DNA of 64,000 nt from Bacillus_BD sp050389805 (lineage in GTDB: Bacteria; Bacillota; Bacilli; Bacillales; Cytobacillaceae): positions 2,418,001 to 2,482,000 of the forward strand of contig NZ_CP130945.1 of the NCBI RefSeq assembly GCF_050389805.1, in the 5' to 3' direction. Below are positions 8,006 to 16,344 of this stretch, in pieces; the first letter of the stretch is position 1, and every line of letters begins with the position of its first letter. The translations under genes and the position numbers were made by a program. The notes under the pieces were generated by a model. It saw nothing but the letters and a program-made list of their open reading frames with translations. It ran no database searches and was not told the DNA's origin.

Positions 8006-9945
8006 TGACTGCTCAAATTCTACTGGATGGAGAAGGCATATTAGCAGATAAGGTCTACCATCAATTATCAGAAACCTATTCTCTAACGCGTCAAAGTATT
8101 TTTGAGGAGGAGGTTCCCGGAGATATCAAACTTGTACTCGTGCTTCACGATGCTTGGCATCCATCATTTTATCAGAAAGCGGAAAAAAGAATGCGGTCCT
8201 TAAGATTACCGTGGCTTCGAGGGTTTGTTTCATTTGGAGAGGGAATCATTGGTCCGCTCGTACGACCTGATACCAAGGGGTGTTCTTGCTGTGCGGATAT
8301 GCGACGTATCCTAGCGGGACCAGATCGTCAAGAAATGTGGAGGTTTCAAGAAAGGATGGCAGAAGGGAGTTGTGGAGTTCGAGATGCTTGGGTCACACAT
8401 TCGGGATTATTTCAAATGGCCACTTTAATCACGAATGAAGTACGAAGAGCTCTTCAAGGTGGAGCGAACAACTTAGAAGAAAAGGTGTTCGTGATGAATT
8501 TAAAAACGCTAACGACCTCTAGTCACTTTTTCTTACCTGATCCAACTTGCCCAATGTGCAGTTCGGTGCCTATTGATACAGCGGAATTAGCACAAATTTG
8601 CTTGCAATCAAGTCCTAAAATAAAGGGCAGTTATCGCAGTCGTTCAACGGAAGAATTAAAAACGGTGTTAGCTAAAGGGTTTCTTGATTCTCGTATGGGG
8701 CTTATGAATGGAAAAATGCAGGATTTGCGACTGCCGTTTGCTGATGCATTAGTGAACATGCCTCTCTTTGAAGGTGATGAGGGGGTAGCAGGACGGACGA
8801 ATTCTTATGAAATCAGTGAGTTGACGGCCATTTTGGAAGGTGTGGAGCGATATTGCGGAATCCAACCACGAGGAAAAAGGACCGTCGTTCATGAGCGTTA
8901 TAGTCAATTACAAGAAATAGCCCTAAATCCTACAAGTGTAGGTGTTCATGAAAATCATCAATATGAAATACCGCATTTTCCGTTTAAAAAGTTTGACCCC
9001 GAAACACCCATGGATTGGGTCTGGGGTTACTCGTTTTTACAAGAACGTCCAATTCTCGTTCCAGAAAAACTTGCCTATTATAGTGTAAGTTGTGGAGAAG
9101 GCTTTGTCTATGAAACGTCAAATGGATGCGCCTTAGGGGGAAGTTTAGAGGAAGCTATTTTCCATGGCATTATGGAGGTTGTCGAACGAGATTCGTTTTT
9201 GTTAACCTGGTATGCTAGACTTCCGCTCCCACGGCTTGACCTTACTTCTGCAAACGATAAAGAATTACAACTAATGGTGGACCGTATACGAGATGTAGCG
9301 GAATATGACCTTTATTTTTACAATTCGACGATGGAACATGGAATTCCAAGTGTTTGGGCAGTGGCAAAAAGCAGAAGACCAGAAGGCGTTAACCTCATTT
9401 GTGCGGCTGGTGCAAACCCTAATCCAATCAAGGCAGTAAAAAGTACGATTTTCGAGCTAGCGGGAATGATGTTTAGGGATGATGAAAAATTAGAGGCAAA
9501 CAGACAGGAATATGAAAAGATGTTGCTAGATCCATTCGCAGTCCGCAGCATGGAAGATCATGGCATGTTATACGGTCTACGAGAAGCAGAGGAACGGCTG
9601 AATTTTATCTTAAAGGATCATGGTCCATTACGTACATTTGCACAGGAGTTCAAGGAACCACCTTCCTATTCAGATTTAAAAGATGATCTTCAAGAGATTC
9701 TCCAGCGGTTCCGCCGTTTAAATCTGGAGGTCATTGTAGTAGACCAGTCCTCAACCGTAACCATACAGAATGGATTATTCTGTGTAAAGGTGATAATTCC
9801 TGGCATGTTACCGATGACATTTGGACATCATCTTACTCGTGTGAAAGGGTTGGAAAGGGTGCTAACCGTTCCGATGAGGTTAGGGTTTGTAAAGGAACCG
9901 TTAACGTATGAAGGGCTAAATCCATATCCCCATCCGTTCCCATAA
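8005..9945 (+). CDS. TOMM cyclodehydratase: leader-binding (E1-like) domain fused to YcaO
   Basis: This 646-aa protein should convert Cys/Ser of the precursor to azolines using ATP. Residues 1-~215 are the E1-like leader-binding part, with the zinc pairs CSCC and CPMC (about residues 93-96 and 187-190). The YcaO/SagD domain follows from about residue 240 (TNSYEISELTAILEGVERYCG; GCALGGSLEEAIFHGIMEVVERD, which carries the acidic ATP/Mg motif). The C-terminus ends NPYPHPFP, the Pro-rich PxPxP tail needed for YcaO activity in azoline synthases. It sits between the ThiF-like protein and the dehydrogenase. Confidence 0.92.
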   Translation: MTAQILLDGEGILADKVYHQLSETYSLTRQSIFEEEVPGDIKLVLVLHDAWHPSFYQKAEKRMRSLRLPWLRGFVSFGEGIIGPLVRPDTKGCSCCADMRRILAGPDRQEMWRFQERMAEGSCGVRDAWVTHSGLFQMATLITNEVRRALQGGANNLEEKVFVMNLKTLTTSSHFFLPDPTCPMCSSVPIDTAELAQICLQSSPKIKGSYRSRSTEELKTVLAKGFLDSRMGLMNGKMQDLRLPFADALVNMPLFEGDEGVAGRTNSYEISELTAILEGVERYCGIQPRGKRTVVHERYSQLQEIALNPTSVGVHENHQYEIPHFPFKKFDPETPMDWVWGYSFLQERPILVPEKLAYYSVSCGEGFVYETSNGCALGGSLEEAIFHGIMEVVERDSFLLTWYARLPLPRLDLTSANDKELQLMVDRIRDVAEYDLYFYNSTMEHGIPSVWAVAKSRRPEGVNLICAAGANPNPIKAVKSTIFELAGMMFRDDEKLEANRQEYEKMLLDPFAVRSMEDHGMLYGLREAEERLNFILKDHGPLRTFAQEFKEPPSYSDLKDDLQEILQRFRRLNLEVIVVDQSSTVTIQNGLFCVKVIIPGMLPMTFGHHLTRVKGLERVLTVPMRLGFVKEPLTYEGLNPYPHPFP

Positions 9946-9969
9946 CCAGAAGAATAGGAGGACAATGAT

Positions 9970-11553
9970 ATGGAGCTCAATTCATTTCTCTATCAACTGC
10001 ATTTTGACAGTGATAACCTCTATCCGCGTGATTGGCAGGTGGATTGGGAAGATGCACCACTTCCTTATAAACTATACCGAAACTTGCCAGAAGTCCCACT
10101 TTCTACAGAAGTACCGTTAACCCTTAAAAAGCAAGAAGATCCTAATCCCCCTCGCTTAGAAGATCTTGGTCATTTTTTATGGTATATTTACGGGCTAACC
10201 CAATACGCTCAATCGGCAATAAAGGATGAATCAATCGGGAAAAATGTGAGTTTTACGGGGGCGTTACGGAGATTTGTTCCCTCCGGCGGGGCGCTTTATC
10301 CTAATGAATTATATGTATATATCAAACTTGATGAGATTCCGAATGGAATTTACCATTATGATGTGGTGCACCATCGGCTTATTTTGTTACGAGAAGGAAA
10401 TTTCGATTCCTACTTAGCTAGAAGTCTGGCAGATGGCCATTCTATTTCTGAATGTTTTTGTACCCTTTTTATCTCGACCGTATTTTGGAAAAATTTTTAT
10501 AAATACCATAATTTTTCATACAGGCTTCAAGGGTTAGATGCAGGTGTGCTGATTGGGCAATCGTTAGAAGTGGCTGATCGGATGGGGTTCTCTACAAGGG
10601 TATGTTATCAATTTCTTGATCAGTCGATAAATCATTTGCTTGGGTTATCAGGGCAAGAGGAAAGTGTGTATGCGGTGATCCCAATCAGGATGGGATCGTC
10701 CATTCCTTTGAATGACAACCAGCAGAAAAGAGAGGAAACAGTATCCTCATCCCAGTTGTGCAGGGAAGTCCCTGTGTTGAATAATACTTCCTATAATCGC
10801 TCAAAGAGAGTCCTTGATTATCATATGCTAAGAAAACTAAATGAAGCATCGATGTTTGAAACCACACAGTCATTTGTGAAAATAAAGGGAAGGAACGATA
10901 AGAAGTTTCCTTTCCATTCAGAGATGATCTTGCTACCATTTACGGAGGATTTTTCGTATGATCTCGCATCTGTTTGCCGAGAACGGTATTCCCCTGATAT
11001 TGATTTTACGTTAGGAAACGTGAGTCAAAAACAATTATCTACTTTTTTAAAAGAGACCTATTCTTTTTTGTATCAAAATGACCTTGACGAAACAAGGGGA
11101 CAGATTGAGTCTCGTGTTGCCTTATATGGAAGTTTCTACAATGTAGAGGGAATTTTGAATGGGGCTTATTCATATGACCATGGCACTCATGCTATTCAAA
11201 GAATTACCGAAGGGGATCACCGAGAGCTTTTACAATCTGGATTAACGATGCCCAATGTAAATTTGTATCAAGTTCCACTTTGTATGCACGTAGTGGGAGA
11301 CAAGGATCACCTCAAAAAGAGCCTAGGGTATAGAGGATACCGGATTCAACAGATGGAGGCAGGCATTCTCGTGCAACGGCTGCTATTAATGGCGGGTGCA
11401 TTAGGAATGGGAGGGCACCCATTGTTGGGATTTGATGCGAACCAATGCGATGAACTTTACAGAGTCGATTACAAAGGAAAAACCAGTTTGATTCAAATTC
11501 CAGTCGGACCCTATCGTCCACGCGCTTGGTTAAGAGGAAGTTTGCACAGCTAA
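9970..11553 (+). CDS. SagB-type peptide dehydrogenase (azoline oxidase)
   Basis: FMN-dependent nitroreductase-fold enzyme that oxidises azolines to thiazoles/oxazoles. The 527 aa contain two related halves. The first (residues ~60-260) has RRFVPSGGALYPNELYVYI and GLDAGVLIGQSLEVADRMG, the SagB signatures. The second (~340-520) repeats the pattern with ESRVALYGSFYNVEGI and EAGILVQRLLLMAGALGMGGHPLLGFD. The start follows AGGAGGACAATGAT. It is the last gene of the cluster. No exporter, protease or immunity gene follows, which is unusual. A decayed copy of its 3' end lies at 12.85 kb. Confidence 0.9.
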   Translation: MELNSFLYQLHFDSDNLYPRDWQVDWEDAPLPYKLYRNLPEVPLSTEVPLTLKKQEDPNPPRLEDLGHFLWYIYGLTQYAQSAIKDESIGKNVSFTGALRRFVPSGGALYPNELYVYIKLDEIPNGIYHYDVVHHRLILLREGNFDSYLARSLADGHSISECFCTLFISTVFWKNFYKYHNFSYRLQGLDAGVLIGQSLEVADRMGFSTRVCYQFLDQSINHLLGLSGQEESVYAVIPIRMGSSIPLNDNQQKREETVSSSQLCREVPVLNNTSYNRSKRVLDYHMLRKLNEASMFETTQSFVKIKGRNDKKFPFHSEMILLPFTEDFSYDLASVCRERYSPDIDFTLGNVSQKQLSTFLKETYSFLYQNDLDETRGQIESRVALYGSFYNVEGILNGAYSYDHGTHAIQRITEGDHRELLQSGLTMPNVNLYQVPLCMHVVGDKDHLKKSLGYRGYRIQQMEAGILVQRLLLMAGALGMGGHPLLGFDANQCDELYRVDYKGKTSLIQIPVGPYRPRAWLRGSLHS

Positions 11554-11656
11554 GTTAGATGAGAATCATACGATGGTTTTCATGTAAGAAGAGATGGTAC
11601 TAGGTTCGGCTTTCAAAAGCACTGAATATGAACTAGACTAAAAACAATAGAAAGAA

Positions 11657-11700
11657 ACCTCCTTCATGCCGTTTTTAAAACAACTATGCATGAAGGAGGT
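11657..11700 (-). terminator. Inverted repeat, probable terminator of the L,D-transpeptidase gene
   Basis: Perfect 13-bp arms ACCTCCTTCATGC / GCATGAAGGAGGT. Read on the minus strand, the stem is followed by TTTCTTTCTATTGTTTTT, so it suits termination of the minus-strand gene. On the plus strand there is no T-run. A degenerate version of the same hairpin exists near 13130-13175, inside the duplicated segment. Confidence 0.6.
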
Positions 11701-11714
11701 ACGCTTGATTAGCT

Positions 11715-12050
11715 TTATCTATGAATCACCACACTAGTACCGATGGGAACTCTTGATGATAAATCGAGAACATCCCGATTATACATGCGAATACATCCAT
11801 GGGAAACATTTTTGCCAATGGATGAAGGATTATTGGTGCCATGTATCCCGTAATGAGGTTTAGATAAACCCATCCAAAGCACTCCAAAAGGACCTCCAGG
11901 ATGAGGCTGTTTATTCACAATGGTATAGGTCCCAGAAGGGGAAGGTGACAATATTTTGCCAACTGCAATGGGATACGTTTTCAAAAGTCTGTTTCCATCA
12001 AAAAGTTTTAATTGATGTTTAGATGTAGATACGTTAATCCATTTCACCAT
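11715..12050 (-). CDS. L,D-transpeptidase, YkuD domain only
   Basis: Makes 3-3 peptidoglycan cross-links or anchors proteins at the cell wall/spore cortex. The 111-aa protein is almost entirely a YkuD domain: the conserved HGTNNP and the catalytic SHGCIRM with the nucleophilic Cys (about residues 70-90), plus GTYTIVNKQ upstream. There is no LysM or signal peptide, which B. subtilis YkuD does have (LysM), so this is a minimal version like small spore-associated YkuD proteins. It is transcribed toward the bacteriocin cluster. Confidence 0.9.
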   Translation of the reverse strand: MVKWINVSTSKHQLKLFDGNRLLKTYPIAVGKILSPSPSGTYTIVNKQPHPGGPFGVLWMGLSKPHYGIHGTNNPSSIGKNVSHGCIRMYNRDVLDLSSRVPIGTSVVIHR

Positions 12051-12384
12051 AAGGAATCAACTCCGTTTTTTGACTAGTTTATGAAGGGAATGAATTTTAG
12101 GTACCAAGTACATCTCTACATCATGTTGTTTAAATGAAGAGGGTAACGGTAAAAGTCAGCTGTATGAATAAAAGCCAACTTAGATCTTATGTCTGGTAAG
12201 TATGTTAAAGACCGATTGCAGATAATCTTGTAAGCGGTCATTGCAATCTGTTATTCCAATCAGTACAAATAAACCATTTTCTTAGGGGAGTTGAAGTCCA
12301 TCAAGATCTAATGGTTACTTTTATTTACATCTTTTTATGTAAAAATGAAATTCAACTTTGATATCCTTGAGTTATAATACGGGT
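12051..12384. other. Intergenic gap, no gene seen
   Basis: Between two minus-strand genes. It holds a short interrupted inverted repeat (GACCG-ATTGCA / CGGTC-ATTGCAAT, 12210-12250). I see no coding potential and no confident promoter. Confidence 0.5.
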
Positions 12385-12675
12385 TCAAAGTACAAGGACT
12401 GCACATAAAGCCACTGTACCTAGAGCCATTAGTACTAAACCAATAATAGAGCCAATAAAAAACAGATTCCGAATATGGATCATGTCTAACATGCCTTCTT
12501 CTATACTTTTAACCATACTTTCATCAGGGTTTGAACGTCTGGCTAATTTAGCTCCTTTTCTTAGTTTTGCCTTACCTTTTTGGATTATTTGGTAAATAAA
12601 ATGAGGTAATCCCATGAATAACAGTGCAACGGTCCAAATTATAATGGGCACCAATAACCAGATCATATTAGTCAC
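12385..12675 (-). CDS. Small two-helix membrane protein of unknown function
   Basis: A 96-aa protein not recognised. It has a hydrophobic N-terminal segment (residues ~4-28, with WTVALLFMGLPHFIYQII), a basic middle (KGKAKLRKGAKLARRS), an acidic stretch and a second hydrophobic segment at the C-terminus. This is a hairpin topology with a cationic cytoplasmic loop. The gene stands alone on the minus strand. Base composition is like its neighbours. Confidence 0.6.
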   Translation of the reverse strand: MTNMIWLLVPIIIWTVALLFMGLPHFIYQIIQKGKAKLRKGAKLARRSNPDESMVKSIEEGMLDMIHIRNLFFIGSIIGLVLMALGTVALCAVLVL

Positions 12676-12770
12676 CTTATTTCGAGTGAATTTATTGATT
12701 CATACACGCTAGAACCTTTTTAACTTATTATATCTAGAATCATCAGAATCATAAGGTGATCTTGAAAATT

Positions 12771-12843
12771 AAAACAGGGGGACGGTTCTCGTGTTTCATT
12801 GCACACAATCCTTTTGAAACAGGAGAACCGTCCCTGTGTTTCT
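12771..12843 (+). repeat. Interspersed palindromic repeat, inverted pair
   Basis: AAAACAGGGGGACGGTTCT...GTTTCA, then spacer TTGCACACAATCCTT and the inverted unit ending GTCCCTGTGTTTC. The spacer text is shared with copies at 5.2 and 14.9 kb, so spacer and units move together. It sits exactly at the left edge of the decayed sagB copy. Confidence 0.9.
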
Positions 12844-12846
12844 CTC

Positions 12847-13180
12847 GGATACAACCGTGGAGACGGGCATTAAGGTGCAACGGAAGCTCTTAGTTCCGGG
12901 TGTATTAGGAATTTGGGGCATCCATTGCTGGGATTTGATGTGAACCAAGACGATGAACTTTCAGGATGATTAGAAAGGAAAATTCAGTTTGATTCAAATT
13001 CTAGTCGGATCTTACCGTTCAAAAGCTTTAGCTGGAAGGGAAAGAGATATGTAATGGTTTTCAATTTTTGTGTAAGAATAGAGGTTAACAGAATAGGCTT
13101 TTATAGCTACTAAGCTTAATAGGAAAATAAAATCCTCTTTCATCTTGATATTAATCCAACTTCTCATGAAGGAGGAGGGT
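12847..13180 (+). pseudogene. Decayed copy of the 3' end of the SagB-type dehydrogenase gene
   Basis: Bases from CGGATACAAC onward align to the end of the dehydrogenase gene (from 11340). Shared blocks include GTGCAACGG, GTATTAGGAAT/GCATTAGGAAT, GGGATTTGATG and TTTGATTCAAATTC. Similarity continues past the stop into the downstream sequence, up to the ATGAAGGAGG hairpin (11689 and ~13163). Frames are broken by stops and indels. This is a fragment of an old second copy of the cluster or of a local duplication, now non-functional. Confidence 0.85.
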
Positions 13181-13458
13181 AGATTGTTCAGCGTTGACCT
13201 TTGGGTGTTCCGGAATTCAACTGTGGTGATTTAAGAAGCATGATAAAAAACAAGCAATAAAGCCTTGAAGGCGAAAGGAACTATTAAAACTTTACCATCG
13301 AAATAAAACCGACTGTTTTAAAGAATACAGTCAGTTGTTTAACGTGGATGGCTGCTAATCGTAGTTTATAAAAGTCAAAAATGTCGCATAATAAAACAGA
13401 AAATGAAAATCAAATCATTTATTCTTGTGGTTTCTAGTCTCAACCTTAAGATATTGAA
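13181..13458. other. Region upstream of the purF paralogue
   Basis: No gene. A small stem (GACTGT/ACAGTC, 13310-13335) lies 120 bp before purF. I see no clear purine riboswitch and no convincing PurR box pair. Confidence 0.4.
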
Positions 13459-14844
13459 GTGAAACGTTTTGGAGGAGGTTGTTCCGTGTTTGGTGTTTGG
13501 GGTATTTCAGACGCTGCTCGTTTATGTTATTTCGGATTACATAGTTTACAACATAGGGGTCAAGATGGAGCAGGAATTGTTGTGAGTCATAAAGGGAAAT
13601 TAAAAGGACGCAATGGTCTAGGTCTTTTAACTGATGTATTTAAAGATGAGGGTCACATTAATGGATTAAAAGGGGAAGCGGCCATTGGGCATGTTCGCTA
13701 TGGTACTGCTGAAAGTAATGAAATGAAAAATATCCAACCTTTTTTATTTGAATTCCATGATGAAGAAATGGCCTTAGCTCATAATGGAAACCTTACAAAC
13801 GCAACAACTCTAAGAAAAGAATTAGAAGATGAGGGCGCTATTTTTTCATCCCATTCAGATGCTGAAATTTTAATGCATTTGATTCGACGAAGTGAAAAAG
13901 AAACATTAATTGAACGAATCAAAGAAAGTTTGAATAAGGTCAAAGGAGCTTTTTCCTATTTGATATTAACACCTACCGAAATGATTGGTGCTTTAGATCC
14001 AAACAGTTTTAGACCACTTTCGCTCGGACAATTGTCGAATGGTGCTTATATGTTAGTAAGTGAAACTTGTGCATTAGATGTTACTGGTGCAAAGCTCATT
14101 CGTTCTGTTGAGCCCGGAGAAATCATCATCATAAACAAAGATGGCTACCAAATCGAAACTTATACAAAAGATACCATGATATCGATAGATTCAATGGAAT
14201 ACATCTACTTTGCACGCCCAGACTCTGATATTGCGGGTGTGAACGTACATACGGCACGTAAAAATATGGGACGAACGTTAGCAGCGGAAGCACCAGCATC
14301 AGCCGATGTGGTTGTCGGCGTACCCAATTCTTCATTATCCGCTGCGAGCGGTTATGCTGAAAAAAGTGGTATTCCCTATGAAATGGGATTAGTGAAGAAC
14401 CAATACATAGCTAGAACATTCATTAGGCCCACTCAAGAATTACGTGAGTTAGGAGTGCGCATGAAACTCTCAGCTGTAAGTGGAGTTGTAAAAGGGAAAA
14501 AAGTGGTGATCGTCGATGATTCGATCGTTCGAGGTACAACAAGCAAACACATCATTCAGTTGCTCCGTGAGGCAGGGGCAGTGGAAGTACATGTGAGAGT
14601 GGCTTCACCTCCTTTTCGTTATCCAAGTTTTTACGGAATTGACGTTGAAGATCGAAAAGAATTGATTGCAGCAGCCCATTCCGTTGAGGAAATCAGAGAA
14701 ATAATTGGAGCCGATAGCCTTGAATTTTTAAGTGTCACCGGAATGATCGATTCAATTGGATTAACATTCGACTCACCCTACAATGGACTATGTATGGCAT
14801 ACTTTACAGGAGAATATCCAACCCCATTGTACGACTACGAATGA
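13459..14844 (+). CDS. purF: Amidophosphoribosyltransferase paralogue (PurF-like) lacking Fe-S ligands
   Basis: Family role: first step of purine synthesis, PRPP + glutamine to phosphoribosylamine. The nucleophile Cys follows a 7-residue propeptide (MKRFGGG-C). The glutaminase motifs (LHSLQHRGQDGAG, GHVRYGTA, LAHNGNL) and the PRPP loop VVIVDDSIVRGTTS are intact over 461 aa. Compared from memory with B. subtilis PurF, three of the four Fe-S cysteines are replaced: ISIDSMEYIYF (Cys to Asp), YPSFYGID (Cys to Ser), PYNGLCMAYF (first Cys to Asn). The GTG start is needed to keep the Cys; a strong GGAGGAGG lies inside the propeptide codons. No other pur gene is near, so it is probably a second copy. 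Confidence 0.88.
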   Translation: MKRFGGGCSVFGVWGISDAARLCYFGLHSLQHRGQDGAGIVVSHKGKLKGRNGLGLLTDVFKDEGHINGLKGEAAIGHVRYGTAESNEMKNIQPFLFEFHDEEMALAHNGNLTNATTLRKELEDEGAIFSSHSDAEILMHLIRRSEKETLIERIKESLNKVKGAFSYLILTPTEMIGALDPNSFRPLSLGQLSNGAYMLVSETCALDVTGAKLIRSVEPGEIIIINKDGYQIETYTKDTMISIDSMEYIYFARPDSDIAGVNVHTARKNMGRTLAAEAPASADVVVGVPNSSLSAASGYAEKSGIPYEMGLVKNQYIARTFIRPTQELRELGVRMKLSAVSGVVKGKKVVIVDDSIVRGTTSKHIIQLLREAGAVEVHVRVASPPFRYPSFYGIDVEDRKELIAAAHSVEEIREIIGADSLEFLSVTGMIDSIGLTFDSPYNGLCMAYFTGEYPTPLYDYE

Positions 14845-14913
14845 AACAGGGGGACGGTTCTCGGCGTTTCATTGCACAATCCTTTTGAAACAAGAGAACC
14901 GTCCCCCTGTTGC
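14842..14913 (+). repeat. Interspersed palindromic repeat, inverted pair
   Basis: The TGA stop of the purF paralogue is the first three bases of the unit. The inverted unit ends GTCCCCCTGTTGCA. It lies between convergent genes. Confidence 0.9.
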
Positions 14914-14918
14914 AAAAT

Positions 14919-14941
14919 CCCCTTAACATCTGGTTAAGGGG
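14919..14941 (-). terminator. Terminator of the SurA-N lipoprotein gene
   Basis: Nine-bp stem CCCCTTAAC / GTTAAGGGG. On the minus strand it is followed by ATTTTG, placed ~20 bp after the lipoprotein stop. Confidence 0.7.
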
Positions 14942-14962
14942 AAAGGATTAAAGAGTTTTTAC

Positions 14963-15646
14963 TTATAAAATTTTAATGTTTTTTTCACTGTCCTTGCGTA
15001 AACCTTCGATAAGTTCAGTGATTTTTTCATTTTTCTTTTGTGCGATCGCTTGTTGTTCCAATTGTGGTTTTACGGATTCGAAGTCATCTTCCAGTCGTTC
15101 TTGTCCTTGACTTTCAGCCTGTTTCTTATATTGCTCATACATAGACTTTACCTCATCGTCAGAAACTGTGATGTCACCAATTCTTTTGTCAAAAAATTTA
15201 GTAAGGGTTAATTGATCTTTAATTTCCTCTTTAAGGTTTTTTTCTGTTAATTGATTCTCTTTTAGTGCCTCTTGATACTTCTTCGTATCTTCAAATTGCG
15301 ATTTCATTTTATCTACTTCAGCATTAATTTCACTTTGTTCAATCGTAACCCCTTCTTTTTGAGCAGTCTGAAGGAGTAACTTCGTATTAATTAATTGATC
15401 TAATACGGATTGTTCAAATTCCTCCTGTGCTTGATTGTCTAGATCATCGACATTCATCCCTTGTTGTTGAAAGTATGCTTTTGAGTTCTCTAGTTGTTTA
15501 TCATAATCTTTTTTTAATATTTCTTCACCATTTACGGTTGCCACCGTTTCGGTCTTGGATTCTTTAGAGCTTTCATTGCTACAAGCCCCCAGTATAAAGA
15601 CCAAAACGCTGATCAGAATGAAACCCATTGAAGCTCTTTTAAACAT
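14963..15646 (-). CDS. SurA N-terminal domain lipoprotein (chaperone-like)
   Basis: Exported lipoprotein of ~227 aa. The signal peptide ends with the lipobox LGACS (Cys near residue 21). A SurA_N/trigger-factor-like helical domain follows (VATVNGEEILKKDYDKQL, then VLDQLINTKLLLQTAQKEGVTI), as in PrsA and SurA. No parvulin domain is present, so it is probably a holdase without peptidyl-prolyl isomerase activity. The residue after the lipobox is a Ser-rich linker. A GTG one codon upstream (15649) is an alternative start; ATG 15646 has better spacing from AGGAGAG. Confidence 0.85.
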   Translation of the reverse strand: MFKRASMGFILISVLVFILGACSNESSKESKTETVATVNGEEILKKDYDKQLENSKAYFQQQGMNVDDLDNQAQEEFEQSVLDQLINTKLLLQTAQKEGVTIEQSEINAEVDKMKSQFEDTKKYQEALKENQLTEKNLKEEIKDQLTLTKFFDKRIGDITVSDDEVKSMYEQYKKQAESQGQERLEDDFESVKPQLEQQAIAQKKNEKITELIEGLRKDSEKNIKIL

Positions 15647-15891
15647 CACGTTTCTCTCCTTTCAAACAGCTTGTCCTGTATTTTAACATATCTAATTGAA
15701 GAAAAAGGCTCTACAACTAAACTGTTAGGAGATTGTAATGTGATTAAAGAGATCTATTTTCGAAAATGATAGGTGAGGAAGGGGAGGAGATAAGATATCT
15801 AATAAAATATAACAACCCATTGATTATCCCTCTTTGCAGTACTCTAGTTCCTGGATTAACTCAATTGGGATTGCGCTTGGTGCTGATGGTG

Positions 15892-16179
15892 TTAGACTGA
15901 TGTACCAGATGTTACTGGACCAAATGGATTTGCTGGTGTAGTGCTAGGAATGGTGATACTGGGTGGTGTAGTAGCAGATACGCCTGTACCAGATGTACGT
16001 GGAATGGATATGGATAAACTTAAGCCGGAACAAGTAAAGACGAACATACCTTCATTCTCAGCACCTGCGCCTGCAGTCGTTTGAGTTGAAGTATTTGGAG
16101 ATTGATTAACAATATTACCGAATTGAACATTAGCAGAACCACTTACATTTTTAATTGAAACCGAACCAATAGATACCAC
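15892..16179 (-). CDS. Spore germination protein, GerPA/GerPF family
   Basis: A 95-aa protein whose first ~60 residues match the GerPA/PF pattern: short strand, FGNIVNQSPNTSTQTTAGAGAENEG (compare FGD-x-SPK-x-TSG-SG-NTG in GerP proteins), then a hydrophobic segment. The tail is Pro/Thr/Ser-rich and unlike classical GerP. GerP proteins help germinants cross the spore coat. The start is GTG 16179 with AAAGGGAG 8 bp upstream. It is a single gene, not the usual gerPABCDEF operon. Confidence 0.75.
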   Translation of the reverse strand: MVSIGSVSIKNVSGSANVQFGNIVNQSPNTSTQTTAGAGAENEGMFVFTCSGLSLSISIPRTSGTGVSATTPPSITIPSTTPANPFGPVTSGTSV

Positions 16180-16275
16180 GTAAACAACTCCCTTTCTAAA
16201 GTGAAATCCCTCTAGTACAGGTTATGTTAACTCACACTAATTGGAATGGACAATTATCAATTTAAGTAATAAATG

Positions 16276-16344
16276 TGAAACAGGGGGACGGTTCTGCGCG
16301 TTTCATTACAGAAATGAAACAAAAAGAACCGTCCCTCTGTTTCA
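16276..16344 (-). repeat. Interspersed palindromic repeat, inverted pair
   Basis: On the minus strand the unit begins TGAAACAGAGGGACGG, and its TGA is the stop codon of ytoQ. The other unit, TGAAACAGGGGGACGG, faces it. The pair has a short spacer (ATTACAGAA). Confidence 0.9.

Noticed and set aside
13181..13458. Purine riboswitch or PurR box for the purF paralogue
   Set aside because: No xpt-type core and no inverted CGAA-containing pair seen.
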